From Pleurocapsa sp. CCALA 161 (lineage in GTDB: Bacteria > Cyanobacteriota > Cyanobacteriia > Cyanobacteriales > Xenococcaceae): a DNA stretch of 48,305 nt. The position numbers and the translations under genes were made by a program. The notes under the pieces are model-generated. The model worked only from the letters and a program-made list of their open reading frames with translations, ran no database searches and was not told the origin of the DNA. Positions 27,322 to 36,121 of the stretch are shown piece after piece; the first letter of the stretch is position 1; each line of letters opens with the position of its first letter. Location of the stretch: contig NZ_PVWF01000031.1 in the NCBI RefSeq assembly GCF_003003995.1, positions 1 to 48,305 of the forward strand, read 5' to 3'.

Positions 27322-27384
27322 AGACAAAAATAGCAGGTGGTGTAAATAACTACCTGCTGAATCAATAGGTTTAAAAATAGCCAA

Positions 27385-28146
27385 TTATTTATCAAGCTGA
27401 GAACGTAGTTCCTCTAGCTCGGCATCAATTACATCACTTTGAGGGTTGGCGGGTGCGGCAGGTTCTAATTTAGGAGTTTCCGCGGAAGTACCTGATAGTT
27501 GTGCTTTCATGGCGGCTAGCTCATCATCAACTCCACTCCCCGCTTCCAAGGCAGCAAACTGCTGTTCGATTCCGCTTCCACCCAATTCGCCTGCGGTTTC
27601 CGATTCCGCCTCTAAAGCCATGACCTTTTCTTCCATGCGCTCAAATGCACCCATGGCAGTACTAGTGCCAATATTGGTCATGGAATCCTGTAGCTGTTTA
27701 TTAGCTTTGGCTGCATTAGCTCTGGCGCGAAGCATGTCTTTTTTAGTTTTAGCTTCCGAGATTTTACTCTCAAGAGCAATCAAGTTGCGCTTTAAGGTTG
27801 TAACTTGACCGCTTTGCTGATCTAATTGAGTCTTGAGGCTACTAGCAGTGTCGGCAAATGACTTTTTACGAACTAGTGCTTCACGAGCTAAGTTCTCATC
27901 ACCTTTAGATAGTGCTAACTGCGCTCTTTGTTGCCAGTTATTAGCCTCTGATTGATTTTTATTATATTGTTGCTCGGTACGTTTTTGAGTGGCGATCGAT
28001 CTGGCAACAGCTTGACGCAGCTGCACTAGATCTTCTTGCATATCAATGACAGCTTGTTCTAAAACTTTTTCAGGATCTTCAGCTTTGCTAACTAGATCGT
28101 TAATATTGGCTCGAACAACTCTGCTAAGGCGATCAAATAATCCCAT
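27385..28146 (-). CDS. vipp1: Vipp1/IM30, PspA-family thylakoid membrane protein
   Basis: Vipp1 forms ESCRT-III-like rings and rods that maintain thylakoid membranes. The 253 residues begin with the amphipathic membrane-binding helix (MGLFDRLSRVVRANINDLV), continue as the long PspA coiled coil (about 25-215, with AEDPEKVLEQAVIDMQEDL) and end in an extra C-terminal helix (DVIDAELEELRSQLDK) behind an Ala/Pro-rich linker. That C-terminal helix distinguishes Vipp1 from bacterial PspA, which is about 220 residues long. It is monocistronic, with 308 bp upstream to the next gene. Confidence 0.93.
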   Translation of the reverse strand: MGLFDRLSRVVRANINDLVSKAEDPEKVLEQAVIDMQEDLVQLRQAVARSIATQKRTEQQYNKNQSEANNWQQRAQLALSKGDENLAREALVRKKSFADTASSLKTQLDQQSGQVTTLKRNLIALESKISEAKTKKDMLRARANAAKANKQLQDSMTNIGTSTAMGAFERMEEKVMALEAESETAGELGGSGIEQQFAALEAGSGVDDELAAMKAQLSGTSAETPKLEPAAPANPQSDVIDAELEELRSQLDK

Positions 28147-28454
28147 GACTTGTATATCCTTAATAACCGTTTACAAAAAAAATATTAGGTTTGGTAGACT
28201 CCAGGATACTAAAACCCACCACCAATTTTTGATTAAGAGAGTTAGACTGCTCTTTATGTTTCTAGTGTGACATATTCTTTTAGTGTACTGTTGATCGTCA
28301 AATAAAATGCTTGCTTAAGTCAAGTCTGGCTGTAAATTAGCTAAAAATATTAGCTAAAAATAAAATTAATTAGAGCTAATTGCTCCATAAACAAAACTAG
28401 TATGTATAATTTGGAGCAAAAAAGCAAAATTATTACAATTTAATTAACAGGGTA

Positions 28455-29303
28455 ATGATGGTCGATAAAAAATGCTTGACTGTTCTTAAACGCGGTGTTC
28501 AATACTGGAACAAGTGGCGCAAAAAAGATCGCTATCTTCAGTTAGATTTGAGAGGAATTAATTTAAGTGGCGAAATTTTACTAGGAATTAACTTTACTGG
28601 AGTCAATCTAGCAGGAGCAATACTAGTTAAATGTAATTTTTGTGGTGCAAATTTTGATGGAGCAAATTTAACAGGGGCTAATCTTAGCGAAGCTAATTTA
28701 AGCGGTGTTAGCCTATGTGGGGTAAATTTAACAGGTGCTATCCTGATTGGAACTAACTACCTTGGGGCAGAATCTACTAGCTCTAATTGGAGTTTAGCTA
28801 ATTTGACTGGTGCAGATTTGAGGGTTGTCGATTTTGCTAGAGCTGAGTTATCAGGAGCTAACTTTATCGGCGCTAATCTTAACGGAGCCAACTTTATCGG
28901 CGCTAATCTAACTAGAGCAAACTTGCAGCTAACAGAGTTGGAGGGTGCTAAGTTTAATCATGCTAATCTAGTTCAGGCTAATTTTGCGAGCGCTAATTTA
29001 ACCAGTGCTAACCTCAAGCAAGCAAATCTCAGTGAGGCAAACTTGACTCAAGCCAAGCTTTCCAAGACCAGCTTAACTCAAGCCGACTTAACAGAAGCAA
29101 ATCTAAGCCAGGCAAACTTGACTCAAGCCGATTTAACAGAAGCAAATCTAAGCCAGGCAAACTTGACTCAAGCTGATTTAACAGGTGCAAATCTAAGCCA
29201 GGCAAACTTGACTCAAGCCGATTTAACAGGTGCAAATCTAAGCCAGGCAAACTTAACCCAAGCCGATTTAATTCTTGCCAAAGCCTGGAATCTGATTGAC
29301 TGA
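28455..29303 (+). pseudogene. Pentapeptide-repeat protein, 5' part (split by an IS element)
   Basis: The frame encodes 276 residues before the IS target site: a short N-terminal helix (CLTVLKRGVQYWNKWRKKDRY) and then about 45 A(N/D)LxX pentapeptides forming a right-handed beta-helix. At 29283-29291 the codons for AWN are the 9-bp target duplication; from 29292 the frame runs into the IS and stops. Joining it to 30622-31116 gives a 443-residue protein whose C-terminal domain is of a kind found after pentapeptide repeats in other cyanobacteria. The present product, if made, lacks that domain. Function of the intact protein is unknown. Two ATG codons (28455, 28458) can serve as start. Confidence 0.85.
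29082..29261 (+). repeat. Four tandem 45-bp units in the pentapeptide gene
   Basis: Four near-identical 45-bp copies, each encoding ADLT(E/G)ANLSQANLTQ, with a fifth partial copy up to the IS target site. Such near-identity at DNA level indicates recent expansion. Confidence 0.85.
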
Positions 29304-30612
29304 CAAAACTTTTAAGAAACATTGTAGGAATAAGTCAGAACTTTGAACTCTAACTGATACGTTCGTCTCCAATGTTGCTTGAGTGATGCGATCGCAGGAT
29401 GAGGATCTTTATTAGCCAAGAAAGTAACATTATGAAGTAGTCTCCAACTATTGAAAAGCGCAGCTTTAACCCAATCCCAACCAATCCTAAAATAACTGTT
29501 CCCTCTGAACCAATGGGTATCAACCCATCTTCGCTTTCCAGCACTAACTACCTCGACACCTTGAGCGGTAACGTAGAGAGTAGCCACAGCTAAAATAAAC
29601 CACAAGCGAGACAAAGCACAAACATCGCGAATCATCGAACGCTGAACATTCCAACCAGCGGATTGATCGTCTAAAAAGTTTTCCTCGATATCAAAGCGCA
29701 ATCCGTATTCAGCAAAAGTCTGAAGAGTAGTTTTCTCATCGCTGACAATTGCCCATAGCTCTCCATTAACGCTGTTACGACCTAGAATTAAGTGAACTGC
29801 ACCATAAAATTCACCTTTATGAATCTGTACATTGTGTAAGCAAATTGCTTCTCCTAAGTGAAAGTGAAAGTTTTTAGGCTGACACCAGCTTCCACGCCAA
29901 ATCCAGGTATTGCTCTTAATTCGGATACGGTAATGCCATCCTAGTTGAGTTGTCAGCATGGTCATCAATTCAGTATGTATGAATCCTCTATCCGCCAGTA
30001 GAATTACCTTGACTGATTCTGGTAGCCTAGCTTGTGCCTGCTTAATCATCTCTCGATAATCGGTAAACGAAACGCTAGCACTTTCGTGCTTCATTACTCT
30101 CCACACCAACGGCAAGGCTCTCCCTCGATGAACAACTGAAAGACGCACAAGGCAATACTCATCCCAGAATAATGAAGTGTCTAATGCCAAAAATATCTTT
30201 GGTTCTGACCAATTAGAAAGTGCTGCTTTGACCAAGGACTTGTAAATTCGATGGACGTTGATTCGAGGATTGTTTAGCCAACGCTGAATACGTCTTTGCC
30301 TGCTCTGAGCAAACTGACCACGACAGGGGATGTACATCGACCATTTTGTTAGGTTGACATTGCCCGCGTGTATTAAAGCAATTATCATCCAAATACAAGT
30401 TTTAAGATGACATAAATGTAACCAGTCAGTAGGTTGACTCATCCATTGATTCAAGGCATTGTAGAGACGGGAGTTATGATTCACAGTATTCTGAAATTAT
30501 GAGTGGTATCTAATCTCAGAGTGCTGACTCCCCTTGCTTTTTGTCAATCCCTCAACTCTTTACTAACTCTCTATTCTCAGGTTTTTCTCTTCATCTTTTG
30601 TCAGTCAACCAG
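29292..30612 (-). mobile_element. IS4-type insertion sequence, 1321 bp, with 9-bp target duplication
   Basis: The left end CTGATTGACTGACAAAA (29292-29308) and the reverse complement of the right end CTGGTTGACTGACAAAA (30596-30612) match in 16 of 17 positions. The element is flanked by exact copies of GCCTGGAAT at 29283-29291 and 30613-30621. Its single gene is the transposase on the minus strand. The ends and the target duplication look intact, so the element may be young and active. Confidence 0.88.
29312..30484 (-). CDS. IS4-family DDE transposase
   Basis: 390 residues with an uninterrupted frame. The DDE residues can be placed: the first Asp in ALDTSLFWDEY, the second in VILLADRGFIHTE, and Glu in YGLRFDIEENFLDDQS, which fits the IS4 signature Y-(2)-R-(3)-E-(6)-K except that the final Lys is Gln. 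Arg-rich N-terminal helices (QSRQRRIQRWLNNPRI) would bind the ends. The stop at 29312 is 20 bp inside the left end and the start is 128 bp inside the right end. It interrupts the pentapeptide gene in the opposite orientation. Confidence 0.88.
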   Translation of the reverse strand: MNHNSRLYNALNQWMSQPTDWLHLCHLKTCIWMIIALIHAGNVNLTKWSMYIPCRGQFAQSRQRRIQRWLNNPRINVHRIYKSLVKAALSNWSEPKIFLALDTSLFWDEYCLVRLSVVHRGRALPLVWRVMKHESASVSFTDYREMIKQAQARLPESVKVILLADRGFIHTELMTMLTTQLGWHYRIRIKSNTWIWRGSWCQPKNFHFHLGEAICLHNVQIHKGEFYGAVHLILGRNSVNGELWAIVSDEKTTLQTFAEYGLRFDIEENFLDDQSAGWNVQRSMIRDVCALSRLWFILAVATLYVTAQGVEVVSAGKRRWVDTHWFRGNSYFRIGWDWVKAALFNSWRLLHNVTFLANKDPHPAIASLKQHWRRTYQLEFKVLTYSYNVS

Positions 30613-30621
30613 GCCTGGAAT

Positions 30622-31116
30622 ACCAATTTTAATCAATCAATTTTGACTGGTGCTTGTTTAGAAAATACTAAAATTGATGATCGGACTAGTTTTGCCCAGG
30701 TGATTTGCCAATATTTATATAAAAATCACGATCAGCAGCAGCGTTTGCCTGAAAATCAGCAGGACAGTCTTAGCTCCAGTGATTTTGAAACAATGCTGCA
30801 AGATTTAATGGATGCAATTGAAGTAACTTTTAATGAAGACATTAACTGGAAAATCATGCTCGATGCTTTTGAATCTCTACAGCAAAAATACCAGTCCCAT
30901 AAAATTCACTTAAAATCTGTTGAAGCCAATGCAAATTATCGGTTTGTGGTGAGAATTATAGTCAAGCCTAGCACTAAAACGGCAGCGATCGCCCAATCTT
31001 TTCGTCAAGAATACAATTTACTGGCTCTGGCAAAACAAAATTTTGCTACTCCTCAAGATATCCAAACAGAGCAAAAAATTAAACAGGAACTATCTAAATC
31101 CTATAAGCAAAATTAG
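30622..31116 (+). pseudogene. Pentapeptide-repeat protein, 3' part (after the IS)
   Basis: This is the continuation of the gene at 28455 after the IS. From TNFNQSILTGACLENTKID the last pentapeptides lead into a C-terminal alpha/beta domain (SSDFETMLQDLMDAIEVTF, then NWKIMLDAFESLQQKYQ and FVVRIIVKPSTK). I recognise it as the domain that follows pentapeptide repeats in related cyanobacterial proteins. A spurious start at the TTG 30541 lies within the IS right end, so a fragment could be translated from the IS. Its stop overlaps by 4 bp the stop of the convergent SPOR-like gene. Confidence 0.8.
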
Positions 31117-31850
31117 TCGGGAGGGTAAATGTGAGCTACAAAATTTTCTTGTTTTAAGTGAGTTATAAACTGCTCTGCCTGAGCGAGATCTTTATATGCA
31201 CCTAGGTAAATGTATACTCCTTGAGGCAAGTTTACCAAAGAAATTTGCTCAACTTTTTGCTTGGCTAAAGTGAGGGAGGAATCGCCATTATATTCAGTTA
31301 GTATGTAATAATATCGCTCCGCGATAGTTGATAGGGTGAGATTAATCGGCGCAAGAGCAGGACTAATCGGCGCAACCACAGGCTCTATTTCGCTTTCTGG
31401 CATTTTTAATCTGCTTAAAGTACTCAGGTTAAGAGGCATAAATTCCTCACTGGCGATATTTGCACTACCCAAAGTAGCTACGGCTTCAACTGACTTTACA
31501 CCTGCCCTTAAATGAGAATTGCGCCAAATCACTGCTCCTGAAATCAAATTAGCCAATACGACAATGGCGATCGCGCTAATGCTCCAGGGGTTGAGTAAAC
31601 GATCCAACCAATGAGAGGGCTGATATTTGACTTGAGCAGATTCATAGGTAGCTAATCGCTCAGATTCTAGTTGAGCATCCAAATAGAGCTTTGGTCCAGC
31701 TAATTGGTCTTTGGTTGGACTGCCCTTAGTTCGGTAAGGATTAAAAATATTGATTGTCCCTGTTGCAAAAGGTTTATGGACAATACTCGACTTTAATTGA
31801 GAATTGCTTTTCGACTCTTGAGAGCGATCGTCTTGATTCTTGGGCAACAT
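31113..31850 (-). CDS. Membrane protein with C-terminal SPOR-like domain
   Basis: 245 residues: a polar N-terminal region (1-85), one membrane helix (about 90-112, WSISAIAIVVLANLISGAVIW), a Pro/Ala-rich linker and a C-terminal domain (about 170-245, with VNLPQGVYIYLGAYKDLAQAEQFITHLKQ) that fits the SPOR fold, which binds denuded peptidoglycan. A type II membrane topology with the SPOR part in the periplasm suggests a cell-wall or division role. The 3' end overlaps the convergent pentapeptide gene by 4 bp. Similarity to SPOR is by pattern only. Confidence 0.65.
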   Translation of the reverse strand: MLPKNQDDRSQESKSNSQLKSSIVHKPFATGTINIFNPYRTKGSPTKDQLAGPKLYLDAQLESERLATYESAQVKYQPSHWLDRLLNPWSISAIAIVVLANLISGAVIWRNSHLRAGVKSVEAVATLGSANIASEEFMPLNLSTLSRLKMPESEIEPVVAPISPALAPINLTLSTIAERYYYILTEYNGDSSLTLAKQKVEQISLVNLPQGVYIYLGAYKDLAQAEQFITHLKQENFVAHIYPPD

Positions 31851-32154
31851 AGTTAAATAAAAACAAAGTCAAATAAAAAGTTAGTTTAATTGAAGTGTCT
31901 AGCTTAACCTTTGCACTAAAAAATTGCCCTATTCACAACCAACTTTCATGGAGTGAAAAGACCCTCATACATATTTATATTAACCTGCTCACAATAACAA
32001 TTAGTAATTACTCAGCTACCTTGATATCTATCTTTTCACCAGGTTTATTCACTGCAGTTGCTCAAGTCTGTAAATATACTGATGAGAAGTGTCCGAATCA
32101 GCGAGAGTTAAATTAAAATAATCTTAACATTTCTGAGATTAGCAGCAGAAAAAA
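31851..32154. other. Intergenic region
   Basis: A 73-codon open frame at 31895-32116 lacks a ribosome-binding site and protein-like composition; I do not support it. It presumably holds divergent promoters for the SPOR-like and hydroxylase genes. Confidence 0.5.
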
Positions 32155-32973
32155 ATGAATTTTGAGCAAGTAAAGACAACAATTAGGAACTTTGTAATTT
32201 ACAAAATTGGCAAGAAGACTATTAACTTTTTACAAAAAATAATTGCCAAATATTCAATAGTTGAAAACGATTATTTTCTAAATCCAGATTACTTTAATTG
32301 GGTATCAAAACTAGAGAATAACTGGCAAAGTATCAGAAAAGAACTAGATGGGATTTTAGAATCTATCGATTATTTACCTGGTTTTCATGATATCTCTCCA
32401 GACCAGGAGCGTATAAGTGGCGATGGTCTTTGGAAAACATTTGTTCTCTATGGATACGGCATCAAAATGAAGCAAAACTGCCAGTATTGTCCTGTAACTA
32501 CAAAACTGATTAAAAATATTCCTGGGATGAAAACCGCGTTCTTTTCAATTTTGCTCCCTGGAAAACACATCCCAGAACATTGTGGTCCTTATAAAGGGAT
32601 TTTACGTTATCAGTTAGCTTTAAAAGTTCCGCGAGAACGAGAAAAATGTTGTATTCGCGTTGGCGATAAGTTTCGTTATTGGTCGGAAGGAAAAAGTATG
32701 ATGTTTGACGATTCTTTTCCTCATGAAGCCTGGAATTTTAGTGACGAAATTCGAGTTGTCTTATTTATGGATATTGTCAGACCTGTCAAGTTTCCAATTT
32801 CGCTACTCAATAATTTAATCATTAATTTAATTCGTTGGTCGCCTTATGTTCAAGACGCATATAAAAATCAGCAGCAATGGGATCGACGTTTAGCGGAAAT
32901 TTTCAAAGATAAAAATCTCCAAAAATTTGCTGAGAAAAAACTATCACTCTCACAAAACCAAAGTATAGATTAA
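32155..32973 (+). CDS. Aspartyl/asparaginyl beta-hydroxylase family protein
   Basis: 272 residues with the Fe(II)/2-oxoglutarate dioxygenase core of the Asp/Asn hydroxylase (LpxO-like) family: H142 in PEHCGPYKGILRYQLAL, then D186 and H190 in SMMFDDSFPHEAWNFSDEIRV, which together should bind iron and the co-substrate. The N-terminal 75 residues are basic and helical with no clear signal peptide. Relatives hydroxylate peptides or lipid A; the substrate here is not evident. The tail is rich in Lys/Gln. A small SD-preceded ORF follows 21 bp downstream and could be co-expressed. Confidence 0.85.
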   Translation: MNFEQVKTTIRNFVIYKIGKKTINFLQKIIAKYSIVENDYFLNPDYFNWVSKLENNWQSIRKELDGILESIDYLPGFHDISPDQERISGDGLWKTFVLYGYGIKMKQNCQYCPVTTKLIKNIPGMKTAFFSILLPGKHIPEHCGPYKGILRYQLALKVPREREKCCIRVGDKFRYWSEGKSMMFDDSFPHEAWNFSDEIRVVLFMDIVRPVKFPISLLNNLIINLIRWSPYVQDAYKNQQQWDRRLAEIFKDKNLQKFAEKKLSLSQNQSID

Positions 32974-32994
32974 AGTCTATCAGGAGCAAGAATA

Positions 32995-33099
32995 ATGAAC
33001 TCTTTAAATTTCCCCTATCTGTCGCCTTCTTTGTTCTTTTTGGTATTACTTTGGATAATTCATATTATTTTAGGTAAATTTATTTATTTTCATCTTTAG
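32995..33099 (+). CDS. Putative 34-aa single-span membrane peptide
   Basis: MNSLNFPYLSPSLFFLVLLW, then an IIHIILGKFIYFHL tail: one strongly hydrophobic helix with a short polar N-terminus. AGGAG at 32982-32986 lies 8 bp before the ATG, a better ribosome-binding site than most large genes here have. The last 20 bases overlap the 3' end of the convergent DUF3493 gene. The size and design recall the tiny subunits of photosynthetic complexes (Psb, Pet and Ndh small subunits), but I cannot name it. Confidence 0.5.
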   Translation: MNSLNFPYLSPSLFFLVLLWIIHIILGKFIYFHL

Positions 33100-33370
33100 C
33101 CTTATCGATCCGAAACAGAAACACCATCAGCGCAACTACACCAATTTGCAGAGCAAAGTTAGGAAAGTTATTTGCCAAATCTTGACCTGCTGCTAATTTT
33201 GCTAAAAATACAAATGCACCAATTAAACCCGATGCGCCAAAAGCAAAATAAAAAAACTTGCGTAAGCCCCTGTAGGGTGCTTTAGATTCTGCTTTTAAAC
33301 GAGCATACTTTTCAGGAGAAAGATTGTTTTTTCTAGCTCTGGCTAATTCTTGTGGAGATAAATCTACCAT
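33080..33370 (-). CDS. DUF3493 family (Low PSII Accumulation 1-like) membrane protein
   Basis: 96 residues: a charged N-terminus with LSPEKYARLKAESKAPYRGLRKFFY, then two membrane helices (about 38-58 and 72-90). This matches DUF3493, the family of the chloroplast protein LPA1/REP27, which is involved in photosystem II assembly or repair; the cyanobacterial version has only the membrane part. The position 167 bp from plastocyanin fits a photosynthetic neighbourhood. The 3' end overlaps a tiny plus-strand ORF by 20 bp. Confidence 0.78.
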   Translation of the reverse strand: MVDLSPQELARARKNNLSPEKYARLKAESKAPYRGLRKFFYFAFGASGLIGAFVFLAKLAAGQDLANNFPNFALQIGVVALMVFLFRIDKAKDENK

Positions 33371-33537
33371 TATTGAGATTGGAAATAAATATTAAAGAAG
33401 TTTCAATAGTTGCTGTTAACATTCATTTTAACGAAAAAATAGAGGTAAGCTGGACTTTAGCTACCTCTACTCTCTCTTACTTGATAATTCTTAAGTTTGT
33501 AGCTTGCTATAAACGAGCAAACTAATATCTATTCTTG

Positions 33538-33897
33538 TTACTGAACTACAACCTTACCAACCATACCCGCGCCACGATGAGGCTCACAGTAGTAAGAATA
33601 TTCACCAGCTTCATTGAAAGTGCTTTCGTAACCCTCTCCAGGAGAAAATACCAAGTTTTTGTGGGACTTGTCAGTAGCTTTTTCAAATACTACGTTGTGA
33701 GGAGACATTTTATTGTTTTCCCACTTCACTGTATCCCCAGCTTTAATTGTCACGGTAGCAGGTTCAAACTTAAGCATTCCATTATCAGTACCCATTTTGA
33801 CAGAAACTGTTTCTGCTGCTGCGGGGTTAACGCCAAGCAAGAAAGTAGATACTACTAATACTAGTGCGGTCAATAACAAGCTTATTCTTTTAGTCAT
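33538..33897 (-). CDS. petE: Plastocyanin
   Basis: Plastocyanin carries electrons from cytochrome b6f to photosystem I in the thylakoid lumen. The 119-residue precursor has a Sec-type signal peptide (1-28, ending NPAAA) and a mature type I copper domain. The copper ligands are all present: H67 (SPHNVVF), C104, H107 and M112 ([11 protein letters not shown]). It is divergent from petJ with 273 bp between the starts; in cyanobacteria these two are reciprocal alternatives, with copper favouring petE. Confidence 0.97.
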   Translation of the reverse strand: MTKRISLLLTALVLVVSTFLLGVNPAAAETVSVKMGTDNGMLKFEPATVTIKAGDTVKWENNKMSPHNVVFEKATDKSHKNLVFSPGEGYESTFNEAGEYSYYCEPHRGAGMVGKVVVQ

Positions 33898-34044
33898 TTT
33901 GTTGAACTCTCTGTTGTCAAATATGATTTTTTTTAAGGAGCAATTCCCAAAATCTGGATTTAAAACCCCAGCTCAAATCTAGTTGCTTTAATTAAAAATC
34001 TAGAATTTTAAGAAGGCTCAATTCCTACCTATATATATTACTAC

Positions 34045-34080
34045 ACAAGTTTGACGACTTGTAGAACTTCTACGACTTGT
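34045..34080. promoter_or_regulatory. Dyad/direct-repeat cluster between petE and petJ
   Basis: Three overlapping elements: ACAAGT-TTGACG-ACTTGT (34045-34062), the near-palindrome GTAGAA-C-TTCTAC (34061-34073), and CGACTTGT repeated at 34055 and 34073, 18 bp apart. This lies 90 bp upstream of petJ and about 150 bp from petE. In Synechocystis a BlaI-type repressor (PetR), controlled by the protease PetP, switches the two genes by copper. These sites are my candidate operator; no PetR consensus was checked. Confidence 0.5.
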
Positions 34081-34170
34081 CTTTTGACAATTTTGTGTGG
34101 ATCACCGAATATTAGCAGTTGACCACAATCAGCTTGTGATTTAAATCTATTTGTTTTAAGAGGAGAAACC

Positions 34171-34506
34171 ATGTTTGCCAAACTTTTATCGACGTTGTTA
34201 GTATTGTTGACTGCTGCAATGTTCACCCTCGCTACTCCTGCAATTGCGGGGGATGCTGCTAGCGGAGGTAAAATTTTTAGCGCTAACTGCGCTGCTTGTC
34301 ATGCAGGGGGAAGAAATGTAATTAACGGAGCTAAAACCCTGCAAAAAGATGCTCTCGATAAGTATGAAATGAATTCCCTTGAGGCCATTACCAATCAAAT
34401 CATTAATGGAAAAAATGCGATGCCAGCATTTAAAGGTCGTTTGACTGATGCTCAAATTGATGATGTAGCAACCTATGTCTTGTCTCAAGCGGAAAATGGT
34501 TGGTAG
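34171..34506 (+). CDS. petJ: Cytochrome c6
   Basis: Cytochrome c6 (c553) replaces plastocyanin under copper limitation. The 111-residue precursor has a signal peptide (1-26, ending TPAIA) and one class I c-type haem: CAACH at 40-44 and axial Met84 in [10 protein letters not shown]. The mature size of about 85 residues is normal. AGGAG lies 5 bp before the ATG. Divergent from petE. A strong hairpin downstream (34578-34604) probably ends the transcript. Confidence 0.97.
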   Translation: MFAKLLSTLLVLLTAAMFTLATPAIAGDAASGGKIFSANCAACHAGGRNVINGAKTLQKDALDKYEMNSLEAITNQIINGKNAMPAFKGRLTDAQIDDVATYVLSQAENGW

Positions 34507-34577
34507 TTTTAGTTACAGGCTTAATGAAAACCGCGAAGCTGTAAGCTATAAGCTACAAGCCATAAGCTGTTAGTTAA

Positions 34578-34604
34578 CATAGTAGGGGATTTTACCCCAC
34601 TATG
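34578..34604 (+). terminator. Probable petJ terminator
   Basis: CATAGTAGGGG and CCCCACTATG pair (one bulged A) around a 6-nt AT-rich loop; TCTTATT follows. It lies 72 bp after the petJ stop. Confidence 0.6.
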
Positions 34605-35066
34605 TCTTATTCCACTTGAAGAAGTGGAGGAATTAAACTGCGCGGAAGCTTGAATTCAATAATATTCTGAGAGTCAATGAAAAGGCTCAAATATCCATAA
34701 AAGCTATCCTAAAGGATTCCCTTCGGTCAGAGCTAAGAGCTAAGAGCTATATACGAAGCGGGACGCGATATGCGGAGCGGTGACGGGAGCGAAGCGAGCT
34801 AATCCTTTAGGAATCCTTTAGGACGTAAGGAGCTAATCCTTATGCGAAGCAGTACCCTTTAGGGTTAGGGCTTGCACTCTTGTCCTTAAGCCAATGAGGA
34901 TATCGCATTGAGTGTATCCTTTAGGAAAAGCTTAATCTGTCCTAAGTCTCTCATTATTTTCGAGAATTGGTATGAGGTACGAATTGCAGAAGCAGAATTA
35001 GGTTTAGAACTAAATCGGGTTAAAAATTACCTTCTGCAATAATTTTCTGCAATTTTCTGCTATTTC
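34605..35066. repeat. Non-coding region made of dispersed repeat modules
   Basis: 34661-34705 is a 45-bp repeat whose second copy is at 38389-38433 (43 of 45 identical). From 34700 to 34925 short palindromic modules follow one another: CCTTTAGGA and CCTAAAGGA, GCTAAGAGCT, GCGAAGCGAGCTAATCC, TTATGCGAAGC. No open frame of interest. This resembles an accretion site for miniature repeats. Confidence 0.75.
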
Positions 35067-35597
35067 CTAACCCGACCAACTAACCCAATTATGAGATGTA
35101 TGCTTCTGCTTTCTGAGAGATTCACCCCAATTTATACTGTTTAAAATTGCTCCTGCCATTTCGGCTACAGAAATATCAGTACCCGCTAGTTTTGCCTCGG
35201 TCAAGTTTGCATTGGTTAAATCTGCTCCCCCAAGATCGACATCTGTTAAATTAGCACTACTTAAATCTGCACCACTTAAGTTGGCACAGCGCAAATCTGC
35301 ACCGCTTAAGTCTGCTCCTTTAAGATCGGCATTTTCTAAGTCTGCACCAATTAAATTGACTTGTGATAAGTTTGCACCGACTAAACTAGCACGCACTAAA
35401 TTAACATTAGTTAAATTAGCCTGTTGTAAACAAGCTCCACTTAAATCTGCATCGTTTAAGTCCGCATCACTAAGATCTGCTTGAGTTAGATTGATCCTGG
35501 TTAAATCTGCTGCTTCAAGATGAACAGAGTGTAAGCTTGCACCTTGAAAATCCAAGATTCCATATCGATACTGACGAAGTAGTTGTGTCGCTTTCAT
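35067..35597 (-). CDS. Pentapeptide-repeat protein
   Basis: 176 residues from the ATG at 35597, which has an AAGGAGC 9 bp upstream; the frame can be extended nine codons to a TTG but without support. After a short N-terminal stretch (MKATQLLRQYRYGILDFQGA) come about 24 A(D/N)LxX pentapeptides that would fold as one right-handed quadrilateral beta-helix, and a Trp-containing tail (NWGESLRKQKHTSHNW). No signal peptide, so probably cytoplasmic. Function unknown, as for most cyanobacterial members. It is monocistronic with an AT-rich upstream region. Confidence 0.85.
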   Translation of the reverse strand: MKATQLLRQYRYGILDFQGASLHSVHLEAADLTRINLTQADLSDADLNDADLSGACLQQANLTNVNLVRASLVGANLSQVNLIGADLENADLKGADLSGADLRCANLSGADLSSANLTDVDLGGADLTNANLTEAKLAGTDISVAEMAGAILNSINWGESLRKQKHTSHNWVSWSG

Positions 35598-35624
35598 GGT
35601 TATTTTGCTCCTTTGGTTGATCAA

Positions 35625-36070
35625 TTAGCAGCTAGCTCGGATGACAAACTAATTATTCAAGTTAGCTATTTAACAAAATTGACAATTTGATCTTTAGACT
35701 CCTCAATTAAATTGTGTAAAACTGTGTAAAACTAAAAAAGTTTATAGTTATGTCTTGATAGCAGAATATTTTACAAGTAAAACTTGAGGAACTTGTGAGG
35801 AAAGCAAAAGACTAATAACTGAGGATTAAATTGCATTAGGTTGTCTTTTTTTAAATTATTAATAGCGCGATCGCTGATCAAATAGCTAAAATCAATAATT
35901 ATTTTAGAGAACCGTTATCATACTATTAATAATACACAGAATAATAGATATTTAACTAACATTAATGATTAATTAATCCCAAAAATAAAGTTAGTTGTAA
36001 GAAGACAATATATTGATTATTTTAAAGGATTGAGATCACAATTGAGATTGTCATTTTAAGTTATGCTATA
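35625..36070. other. AT-rich intergenic region
   Basis: No gene or recognisable RNA. One HIP1-like site near 35870 and TTAATTAAT-rich stretches. It must include the promoter of the pentapeptide gene on the minus strand. Confidence 0.5.
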
Positions 36071-36121
36071 GTGACAAGCGAGTTTAAAGGTTCTATTAAA
36101 TTATTATCCAAAGCTAAAATT

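Noticed and set aside
29333-30535. Alternative IS ends AGTCAGAACTTTGA / AGTCAGCACTCTGA
   Set aside because: 12 of 14 match, but they lie inside the element, would cut off the transposase stop, and lack a target duplication; the outer ends have a perfect 9-bp duplication.
31895-32116. 73-codon plus-strand frame
   Set aside because: No ribosome-binding site and no recognisable or balanced sequence; treated as spacer.
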